This document shows positions 44,047 to 51,247 of a DNA stretch of 64,000 bases, piece after piece (the first letter of the stretch is position 1; every line of letters begins with the position of its first letter). The stretch is taken from NCBI GenBank assembly GCA_016716765.1, contig JADJVA010000004.1, positions 379,051 to 443,050 on the forward strand, given 5' to 3'. The notes under the pieces were generated by a model. That model did not search any database and was not told where the DNA came from. It was given only the letters and a program-made list of their open reading frames with translations. A program made the translations under genes and the position numbers. Source of the stretch: Bdellovibrionales bacterium (lineage in GTDB: Bacteria; Bdellovibrionota; Bdellovibrionia; Bdellovibrionales; UBA1609).

Positions 44047-44226
44047 ATGCCATGTCCAAAGAAAAAAACTTCACGCATGCGTAAGGGCCATCGGCGTTCT
44101 CACGACAAAGCGAAGCACTCAGCGGTTCATAACTGTCCCAACTGTGGAGCCATGTACCGTCCCCATAGAGTTTGCCACTCTTGTGGATACTACAAAGGCA
44201 CCGAAGTCGTTGCGACTCAGGCCTAA
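44047..44226 (+). CDS. rpmF: 50S ribosomal protein L32
   Basis: A 59-residue protein starting MPCPKKKTSRMRKGHRRSHD. It carries the two Cys pairs of the zinc-type L32 (CPNCG and CHSCG) and a HRVCHSCGYYKG C-terminus. It belongs to the large ribosomal subunit. It lies between yceD and fabH, the usual order except that plsX is missing. Confidence 0.97.
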   Translation: MPCPKKKTSRMRKGHRRSHDKAKHSAVHNCPNCGAMYRPHRVCHSCGYYKGTEVVATQA

Positions 44227-44261
44227 CGACAAAGTTAGTATTGTTCACGGGGAGGAACAGC

Positions 44262-45263
44262 ATGGTAATAAGCTCGACTTATAGAACCCGCATAGCGGGT
44301 ACCGGCTCCTATTTGCCCGAGAAACTATTAACTAACTTTGATTTAGAAAAGTGTGTTGACACGTCTGATTCTTGGATTCGGGAAAGGACGGGTATTGTCC
44401 ATCGTCATATTGCAGCGAAGGGAGAATTCACAAGTGATCTCGCCTTTCAAGCATCAGTAAGAGCTCTAGAGATGGCCGAGATGAAGGCAAGCGATATTGA
44501 TATGATCATTTTCGCAACGGTATCGCCTGATCAGGTTATGCCTAACACGGCCTGTGTCCTTCAGCAGAAGTTGGGAGCTCGGGACTGCATGGCGGTTGAT
44601 ATTTCAGCGGCCTGCTCAGGTTTTGTTTACGCCATGGCGATAGCGGATCAATTCATTCGAACGGGCCCGAATAAAACCGTTCTCGTTGTTGGCGCTGAAA
44701 TACTTCATCCTTATGTGAACTATAAAGATCGTGACACCTGTATTCTTTTTGGAGATGCCGCGGGCGCAGCTATTTTGACTCGCGCAAACGAGAGTGATGA
44801 TTCGACGATTTATAGTCATCACCTCCACGCTGACGGCTCGATCTCTGATCTTTTTGTGCTGCCTAGCGGAGGATCGGCCATGCCGTTTTCCCAAGAAGTC
44901 CTCGACAGCGGCTCTCACTACGTACGCATGAAGGGCCGTGAGATTTTCAAGAATGCCGTGCGCACAATGAGCCAGGCCTGCCAGGAGGCCCTCGAATTTA
45001 ATAAAATGGATCCAAGCCAGGTCAGTTGGGTTATTCCTCACCAAGCCAATGTTCGAATCATTGAAGCCGTGGCTAAGCATTTTGGGATTCCTATGGAAAA
45101 GGTGATAGTCGAAATTGCAGATATGGGGAATACTTCTGCCGCCACGGTACCGGTGGCCTTCGATCGCGCTGTGCGGGATGGGCGAATCCAGCGTGGGCAG
45201 AACTTGCTATTTACAGCTTTCGGAGCAGGCATTACAAGTGGAAGCCTTTTAGCGAGGTTTTAA
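44262..45263 (+). CDS. fabH: Beta-ketoacyl-ACP synthase III
   Basis: KAS III with the Cys-His-Asn triad: Cys in DISAACSGFVYAM, His in WVIPHQANVRI, Asn in DMGNTSAATVP, plus the C-terminal GAGITSGSLL. It condenses acetyl- or branched acyl-CoA with malonyl-ACP to begin fatty acid synthesis. The ATG at 44262 has GGAGG six bases upstream; the frame extends to 44172 over rpmF but is not used. Followed three bases later by fabD. Confidence 0.97.
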   Translation: MVISSTYRTRIAGTGSYLPEKLLTNFDLEKCVDTSDSWIRERTGIVHRHIAAKGEFTSDLAFQASVRALEMAEMKASDIDMIIFATVSPDQVMPNTACVLQQKLGARDCMAVDISAACSGFVYAMAIADQFIRTGPNKTVLVVGAEILHPYVNYKDRDTCILFGDAAGAAILTRANESDDSTIYSHHLHADGSISDLFVLPSGGSAMPFSQEVLDSGSHYVRMKGREIFKNAVRTMSQACQEALEFNKMDPSQVSWVIPHQANVRIIEAVAKHFGIPMEKVIVEIADMGNTSAATVPVAFDRAVRDGRIQRGQNLLFTAFGAGITSGSLLARF

Positions 45264-45266
45264 AAA

Positions 45267-46232
45267 ATGTGGTCAGCAATTTATCCCGGACAGGGAAGCC
45301 AACATTCGGGCATGGGAAAATTTCTTTGGGATAATTTTCAGAAGGCCAAAGACGTTTTTGAAGAGGCCAGTGATTCAGTTGGTGTGAATTTTAAGCGACT
45401 TTGCTTTGAGGGAGCTGAGAGCGAATTGGCACTCACTCACAACACCCAACCCTCCTTGCTTATCGTGTCAGTTGCAAGCTATCGGGTTCTTCATTCTCTT
45501 ACCGGAACTGGACCAGTGGCTGCCGCGGGACATTCAGTTGGAGAGTATGCGGCCCTTGTTTCGGCAGGTGCAGTTTCCTTTCCAGAGGCTGTTCGAGCCG
45601 TAAGGCAGCGGGGCGAATTCATGCAGTCAGCTGTGCCTGTGGGCCAGGGAGCGATGGTTGCGGTCATGGGTGTCACGCCTGACCAAGCGAAAGAGCTTTG
45701 CCTCTGGGTTCAAAGCAAATGTGATTCAAAGAATCTGGATCCAGCTAATTTTAACTGTCCTGGGCAAGTCGTTATCAGTGGCAGCAAATCATTGATAGAT
45801 TGGCTGATTGCTAATTATTCAGATGAGGCCTTTGTTGAAAATAAACCTAAGCGAATCAAATTCATTCCTCTCAATGTTTCGGCCCCATTTCATAGCTCTC
45901 TCATGAAACCTGCTGAAGCGCAGATGAGAAATGTATTAGAGGGGATCACATTTTCTGACTCAGACTATCCGATTGTTCAAAATTTTTCTGCTGAAGCCAC
46001 TAAAAATGGTCAGGTTTTGCGAGAAAATCTCATTCGCCAAATATCGGCTCCCGTGCGATGGGTAGAATGCATCGAAAAGCTTGTTCAAATGGGTGGACAC
46101 CGGATGGTTGAAATGGGATGCGGGAAGGTTCTAACTGGTTTGGTTAAGAAAATTGACGGAAATAACATCGAGAGTTTTAACATCAACTCAATGATTGAAC
46201 TGAATGCCTTGGAAAAGGCATTGCAGTCATAA
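45267..46232 (+). CDS. fabD: Malonyl-CoA:ACP transacylase
   Basis: The sequence shows YPGQGSQHSGMG, the active-site Ser in GHSVGEYAALV, the Arg in VRQRGEFMQ, and the catalytic His in APFHSSLM. It loads malonyl groups on ACP for chain elongation. Standard length of 321 residues. Part of the fabH-fabD-fabG-acpP-fabF series. Confidence 0.97.
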   Translation: MWSAIYPGQGSQHSGMGKFLWDNFQKAKDVFEEASDSVGVNFKRLCFEGAESELALTHNTQPSLLIVSVASYRVLHSLTGTGPVAAAGHSVGEYAALVSAGAVSFPEAVRAVRQRGEFMQSAVPVGQGAMVAVMGVTPDQAKELCLWVQSKCDSKNLDPANFNCPGQVVISGSKSLIDWLIANYSDEAFVENKPKRIKFIPLNVSAPFHSSLMKPAEAQMRNVLEGITFSDSDYPIVQNFSAEATKNGQVLRENLIRQISAPVRWVECIEKLVQMGGHRMVEMGCGKVLTGLVKKIDGNNIESFNINSMIELNALEKALQS

Positions 46233-46255
46233 AAGAGAAATAGGACGGAAATTCT

Positions 46256-46993
46256 ATGAACCTAGAGGGAAAAACTGTATTGGTGACCGGAGGCAGTAGG
46301 GGTATTGGAGCTGGAATTGCGAGAACTTTGGCAACGGCAGGTGCTCGCGTTGCCATTACGTTTTCTTCTCGGCCAGATGCAGCCGAAGAGGTTCTCAAAG
46401 GTCTTCCCGCTCACAATCATCTGAGTTTGCAATTGGTTATTGCGAATGAAGACTCTGTGCATCGCTGTATAGATCAGTTGATGAGTACCTTTGAGCGACT
46501 CGATGGGGTCGTCAATAATGCAGGAGTTACCCGCGATCAGCTTTTACTGCGCATGAAAACTGAAGATTTTGATCAAGTGATAAATACAAATCTCCGCGGG
46601 ACCTATTTAATTACAAAAAGTGTGATGAAACCAATGATTAAAGCCAGGGGCGGATCCATTGTTAATATCACGAGCGTCATAGGGCATTCTGGAAACGCAG
46701 GACAGGCAAACTATGCCGCCAGCAAAGCGGGTACCGAGGGATTTACTCGATCAGTTGCGCAAGAAGTCGCATCGCGTGGAATTCGGCTCAACTGTGTGGC
46801 GCCTGGATTTATTGTGACAGACATGACAGGGGCCTTAGACGATAAGCAAAAGGGTCAAATTTTGGATTCTATCCCGATGCGTCGCCTGGGTCAGACGGAA
46901 GATGTTGCACAGGCAGTTCTTTTCTTGCTCAGCGACTCGTCCTCCTATATGACCGGTCAAACTCTCCACGTAAATGGAGGGATGTACATGTGA
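46256..46993 (+). CDS. fabG: 3-oxoacyl-ACP reductase
   Basis: Short-chain dehydrogenase with the NADPH site VTGGSRGIGAGIA, NNAG, the catalytic Ser/Tyr/Lys (ITSVIGHSGNAGQANYAASKAG) and the PGFIVTDMT and VNGGMYM ends typical of FabG. It reduces 3-oxoacyl-ACP in the elongation cycle. 24 bases after fabD. Confidence 0.97.
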   Translation: MNLEGKTVLVTGGSRGIGAGIARTLATAGARVAITFSSRPDAAEEVLKGLPAHNHLSLQLVIANEDSVHRCIDQLMSTFERLDGVVNNAGVTRDQLLLRMKTEDFDQVINTNLRGTYLITKSVMKPMIKARGGSIVNITSVIGHSGNAGQANYAASKAGTEGFTRSVAQEVASRGIRLNCVAPGFIVTDMTGALDDKQKGQILDSIPMRRLGQTEDVAQAVLFLLSDSSSYMTGQTLHVNGGMYM

Positions 46994-47061
46994 AGAATGG
47001 TTTGTATTTGTATGTCTTTTTAACAGTGAATCAACAAAAGAAATAGAAGAAGGAGTATCAA

Positions 47062-47298
47062 ATGGCTATTGAACCTAAGGTGAAAAAGATTATTGAAGAA
47101 CAACTTGGAGTAGATCCAGAGAGAGTGAAGTTGGAAGCCTCTTTTATTGACGATCTCGGAGCAGACAGCTTGGATATCGTTGAGCTTGTCATGGCAATGG
47201 AAGAGGAATTTGAAATTGAGATTCCAGACGAAGATGCAGAGAAGCTAAAGACGGTTCAAGATGTCTGCAAGTATCTTGAAGGCAAGGGAATGGCCTAA
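47062..47298 (+). CDS. acpP: Acyl carrier protein
   Basis: A 78-residue acidic helical protein with the phosphopantetheine Ser in GADSLDIVELVMAMEEEF. It carries growing acyl chains. AGAAGGAG stands before the ATG. Located between fabG and fabF as usual. Confidence 0.97.
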   Translation: MAIEPKVKKIIEEQLGVDPERVKLEASFIDDLGADSLDIVELVMAMEEEFEIEIPDEDAEKLKTVQDVCKYLEGKGMA

Positions 47299-47376
47299 AG
47301 CCAGCCCTGGATATGCTGGATATAATATTAGGTCGGAACTTTCTTGAGCGGATGCTCTGTAGTTAAGTCTAATTGA

Positions 47377-47401
47377 AGTGGGCGATTTTTTGATCGCCAC
47401 T
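47377..47401 (+). promoter_or_regulatory. Hairpin between acpP and fabF
   Basis: AGTGGGCGAT pairs with ATCGCCACT around a T-rich six-base loop, with one bulged G. It lies in the 132-base gap before fabF and may be a processing or attenuation structure that lets acpP be expressed at a higher level than fabF. Confidence 0.4.
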
Positions 47402-47430
47402 CCAAACACCCAAAACTAAAGGGGGAGCTT

Positions 47431-48708
47431 ATGGCCTCGGGTGGAAATCGCTTTCGTCGCCCTGCACGGGAACAAAGACGCGTCGTAGTTACTGGTTTGT
47501 CATCGATAACCCCGCTTGGCAACACGGCCACCGAAACCTGGGAAGGCCTCATCAGTGGGCGTTCTGGAATTGGCTTGATTAGCTTTTTCGACACTTCTCA
47601 GTTTGATGTTAAGATCGGCGGGGAGGTTAAAAATTTTTCCGTTGATGATTATGTGCCAAAAAAAGAGCAAAAAAAGATGGATCGCTTCACTCATTTTGCA
47701 ATTGCTGGTGCAAAGATGGCCCTGAAGGACTCCGGCTTGGAGATGACAGAGTCGATTGCGCTTAAGACAGGAGTTCTGACAGGGGTTGGAATCGGTGGGT
47801 TGCCTGTGATTGAAAGTTCACGAGACACCGTCGTGGCGCGTGGGCCCTCTCGCATTTCCCCATTTTTTATTCCAACAGTTATTTCCAACATGGCCGCGGG
47901 AAATATTTCAATTTTATTTGGGACAAAAGGGCCAAACTACACATTGACCTCGGCCTGTGCTTCTGGCGCTCACGCGATCGGCGAAGCCGCTGGGTATATC
48001 CGGAATGGTCAATGTGACGTCATGTTCGCCGGTGGCACAGAAGGAACGGTATGTCCCCTAGCTGTTGGTGGTTTTGCCGCAATGAAGGCGCTCTCTACGC
48101 GAAATGACCAGCCGAAGCTGGCCTCTCGTCCTTGGGATAAGGATCGAGATGGTTTTGTTTTGTCTGAAGGTTGCGGGATGTTTATCCTCGAGGAATACGA
48201 ACATGCCTTGAAGCGAGGTGCACGAATTTACGGCGAGCTTCGAGGTTACGGATTTAGTTCAGATGGACACCATATGACCAATCCCATTGCGACTGGCTCT
48301 GGAGCCGCTCTTGCGATGGAAATGGCTATTAATGATGCTCAGATAAATAGGGATGAGATTGGGTACATCAATGCTCATGGAACCAGCACTCCAGCGGGAG
48401 ATTTGGCTGAAACAGCAGGGATTAAGATGGTTTTTGGCGATCATTCAAAAAAACTTTGGGTGAGTAGTACCAAAAGTATGATTGGCCACACTTTGGGAGC
48501 TGCCGGAGCTATCGAAAGTGTTTTTGCCCTTCAGAGTCTCTATCATGGGATTGCACCTCCAACGATAAACCTAGAGAATCCAAGCCCGGAATGTGATCTT
48601 GATTTTGTTCCTCACACAGCGAGAGAGAAGCAACTTAATCACGTCATGAATAACAGTTTTGGATTTGGCGGAACTAATTCCAGTTTGATTTTCTCGCGAC
48701 TCGATTGA
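47431..48708 (+). CDS. fabF: Beta-ketoacyl-ACP synthase II
   Basis: KAS II with VVVTGLSSITPLGN, the Cys nucleophile in TSACASGAHAIGEA, and the two His in INAHGTSTPAGD and KSMIGHTLGAAGAIE, ending NNSFGFGGTNSSL. It elongates acyl-ACP chains. A short basic N-terminal extension (about ten residues) precedes the family start. GGGGGAG lies before the ATG. Confidence 0.97.
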   Translation: MASGGNRFRRPAREQRRVVVTGLSSITPLGNTATETWEGLISGRSGIGLISFFDTSQFDVKIGGEVKNFSVDDYVPKKEQKKMDRFTHFAIAGAKMALKDSGLEMTESIALKTGVLTGVGIGGLPVIESSRDTVVARGPSRISPFFIPTVISNMAAGNISILFGTKGPNYTLTSACASGAHAIGEAAGYIRNGQCDVMFAGGTEGTVCPLAVGGFAAMKALSTRNDQPKLASRPWDKDRDGFVLSEGCGMFILEEYEHALKRGARIYGELRGYGFSSDGHHMTNPIATGSGAALAMEMAINDAQINRDEIGYINAHGTSTPAGDLAETAGIKMVFGDHSKKLWVSSTKSMIGHTLGAAGAIESVFALQSLYHGIAPPTINLENPSPECDLDFVPHTAREKQLNHVMNNSFGFGGTNSSLIFSRLD

Positions 48709-48738
48709 ATTGCGTGATAACACAACTTGTGAGTGAAA

Positions 48739-49195
48739 ATGTCAGATAAAGAAGTACCATCTCTATTGATAGCTTGCGACCACGCAGGCTATCGACTTAA
48801 AAACTCACCTGATAAAGGCGTTTCCTCATATTGAGTGGATTGATCTGGGTGCCTTTGACGAAAACCGAGTGGACTACCCCGACTATGCATCAATTCTTTG
48901 TGAAAGGCTTTTAAATAGGCCTCAGTCAAAAGGGGTTTTGATTTGTGGCTCAGGACAGGGGATGTCCATGAGGGCTAATAAATACCCTCACATCCGGGCG
49001 GCTGTCGTTTGGTCTGAGGTCACGGTTAAGTTGGCTCGTGAACACAATGATGCGAACGTCATCTGCTTGGGCGCCCGACTGATCGAGCCAGCTCTCGCAG
49101 AGAACTTACTGCAATTCTTTTTGACAACAGCATTTGAGGGCGGACGACACACAGATCGAGTGAAGAAAATTGGTCAGCCCGTAAAAGTTAAATAA
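48739..49195 (+). pseudogene. rpiB: Ribose-5-phosphate isomerase B with a one-base frameshift
   Basis: The N-terminus (LLIACDHAGYRLKN) is in the frame of the ATG at 48739. The rest (LIKAFPHIEWIDLGAFDENRVDYPDYA onward) is one base out of step. Deleting the T at 48805 gives KNHLIKAF and an intact RpiB with the active-site ICGSGQGMS, AREHNDANV and EGGRHTDRV. RpiB interconverts ribose-5-phosphate and ribulose-5-phosphate. Either the allele is inactive or the base is an error; the 3' part alone could not bind substrate fully. The gene lies between fabF and glyA, 24 bases before the latter. Confidence 0.88.
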
Positions 49196-49219
49196 ATAAG
49201 TAGAAGCAAGGGAGAGCCT

Positions 49220-50452
49220 ATGTCTGAATTGAATGAATCAGATCCTCAGATTGCAGCAATTATCGCAGCAGAAATGCATCGTCAGCAAAATGGCCTGGAG
49301 ATGATTGCAAGTGAGAACTACACATCTCGTGCCGTCATGGAAGCTCAGGGCTCTTGCCTGACCAACAAGTACGCCGAAGGCTATCCCGGAAAGCGCTACT
49401 ATGGAGGCTGTGAAGAGGTCGATAAATCTGAGCAACTAGCAATAGATCGAGCCAAACAGCTTTTTGGCTGCGAGCATGCAAATGTTCAGCCTCATTCAGG
49501 GTCTCAAGCCAATATGGCTGTTTTTTTGGCAGCCGCTCAGGCGGGAGATACCATCTTGGGTATGGACCTATCCCACGGGGGACACCTCACACACGGCTGT
49601 CCTGTCAATTTTAGTGGCTTCCTCTTCAAGGCCACCCATTATGGGCTCGATTCAAAAACAGAGCTTCTTGATTACAACGAAATTCGCGACATCGCAAAGA
49701 AATGCCGACCCACTTTGCTTATTGCCGGTTACAGCGCTTACCCAAGAATCTTGGATTTTGCTAAGTTCCAGGAAATCGCCAGAGAAGTCGGAGCAAAACT
49801 CTTAGTTGATATGGCTCATTTCGCTGGATTGGTGGCTGGTGGAGTTCACCCCTCCCCTATTCCTTATGCTGATTACACGACGACAACAACGCACAAAACA
49901 CTTCGTGGACCACGTGGCGGAATGATACTTTGTAGTGAGGACAATTCAAAAAGTATCAATAGTAAAATCTTTCCGGGCATTCAAGGAGGTCCTCTTGAGC
50001 ACGTCATCGCTGCGAAGGCTGTGGCTTTTGGTGAAGCGCTGAAACCTGAATTCAAGTCTTACTGTGAAAGCGTTATTGAAAACGCAAAGGTTCTCGCTGA
50101 GACGCTCATGACTAGCGGTTTTAAGCTGGTCACAAATGGAACAGAAAATCATCTGATGCTCATCGACTTGTCTAGCAAAAATGTGACTGGAAAAGATGCG
50201 GAAAAGCTACTTGGTCAAGCTGGAATCACTGTCAACAAGAACACGGTCCCCAACGAGAAACGTTCACCTTTTGTTACCAGTGGAATTCGAATTGGAACTC
50301 CTGCCCTCACGACTCGGGGAATGAAAAAAGAAGAGATGAAAGCAATAGGAGGATGGATTGCAGACGTCCTGGACCATCCAACCGACGAATCCTTCACTAC
50401 AAAAGTCCGAAACCAAATTCTTGAACTGTGTCAGCGATATCCGATATACTGA
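49220..50452 (+). CDS. glyA: Serine hydroxymethyltransferase
   Basis: A PLP enzyme with all the GlyA landmarks: ASENYTSRAVMEAQGS, NKYAEGYPGKRYYGGCE, the HSGSQAN segment, DMAHFAGLVAGG, the PLP-Lys in TTTTHKTLRGPRGG, and the C-terminal TSGIRIGTPALTTRGM. It converts serine and tetrahydrofolate to glycine and 5,10-methylene-THF. At 410 residues it is full length. GGGAG precedes the ATG. Following gene starts within a few bases of its stop. Confidence 0.98.
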   Translation: MSELNESDPQIAAIIAAEMHRQQNGLEMIASENYTSRAVMEAQGSCLTNKYAEGYPGKRYYGGCEEVDKSEQLAIDRAKQLFGCEHANVQPHSGSQANMAVFLAAAQAGDTILGMDLSHGGHLTHGCPVNFSGFLFKATHYGLDSKTELLDYNEIRDIAKKCRPTLLIAGYSAYPRILDFAKFQEIAREVGAKLLVDMAHFAGLVAGGVHPSPIPYADYTTTTTHKTLRGPRGGMILCSEDNSKSINSKIFPGIQGGPLEHVIAAKAVAFGEALKPEFKSYCESVIENAKVLAETLMTSGFKLVTNGTENHLMLIDLSSKNVTGKDAEKLLGQAGITVNKNTVPNEKRSPFVTSGIRIGTPALTTRGMKKEEMKAIGGWIADVLDHPTDESFTTKVRNQILELCQRYPIY

Positions 50453-50456
50453 GCCG

Positions 50457-51107
50457 GTGTGTAATCCCTTTGGGTTGTTGTCATTTTTAATCCTCCCGCT
50501 GCTGCTCGTTTCTTGTTCTTCATTTGTGGGTCCAGGGGAGTTGACATCAACAGGGTCGACATCAGCTGCCGACGTGCAGCCCTACGACCTCCTCTTGCCT
50601 GAGTTCCAAGGTCCTTATCTCAGGCCCGGACCTCGCAATGGGGGCGGCCCCTTTTTTAGTGAGACCTTTTTGTTGGACTGGCCGGTTAATTCCGCCAAGC
50701 TCACTCAAAAATTTCGGCCTCCTTCAAATCTCAGTCACCAAGGAATTGATCTGTCTGGAAGAATGAACACTCCAATACTGGCGGCCCACAGTGGAATTGT
50801 GGTGTATGCCGGAGGTGGATTTAAAGGCTATGGCAAATTGATCATTATCGAATTTAATGATGAATGGGCAACGCTTTACGGTCACCTCAACCGCTTTCAA
50901 GTTAAAACTGGAGATTGGGTTTCCAAAGGGCAAGCAATTGGAAAGATGGGACGAACAGGACGGGTTTCGGGCGTTCATTTGCACTTTGAGTTGATCCATC
51001 GCAAACAGCCCATAGACCCGCTTTCCCTCCTTCGTTGGCAAGGAGAAGTTGCAGCTCATTTCTCAGATCGAAGCCTTCTCACAAATAGTTACGAGTCAAA
51101 TGATTGA
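50457..51107 (+). CDS. M23 (LytM/NlpD-like) peptidase lipoprotein
   Basis: From a GTG four bases after the glyA stop, the product has a lipobox (LPLLLVSCSSF), a Pro/Gly-rich linker and a complete M23 domain: HQGIDLSG (zinc His and Asp), AHSGIVVYAG, and the HxH pair in GVHLHFEL. It is either a cell-wall endopeptidase or, as in NlpD, an activator of amidases. Its full set of zinc ligands argues for activity. The frame is open upstream inside glyA, but only the GTG places the signal sequence correctly. Confidence 0.88.
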   Translation: MCNPFGLLSFLILPLLLVSCSSFVGPGELTSTGSTSAADVQPYDLLLPEFQGPYLRPGPRNGGGPFFSETFLLDWPVNSAKLTQKFRPPSNLSHQGIDLSGRMNTPILAAHSGIVVYAGGGFKGYGKLIIIEFNDEWATLYGHLNRFQVKTGDWVSKGQAIGKMGRTGRVSGVHLHFELIHRKQPIDPLSLLRWQGEVAAHFSDRSLLTNSYESND

Positions 51108-51247
51108 ATGATTGTGTAGAGTCTACTCACATCAAAGATTAAAGTTATTATAAACTCCTGCATTATTTTTCCTACCAAATTTATTTGGCGTACCTTACCT
51201 TTCCACCTCCCTCGTTAATTCATCATTTCTTTAGAAGGAGCATCTTC

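Noticed and set aside
47299..47330. CCAGC...GCTGG stem after acpP as a terminator
   Set aside because: The stem is short with a nine-base loop and no U-run.
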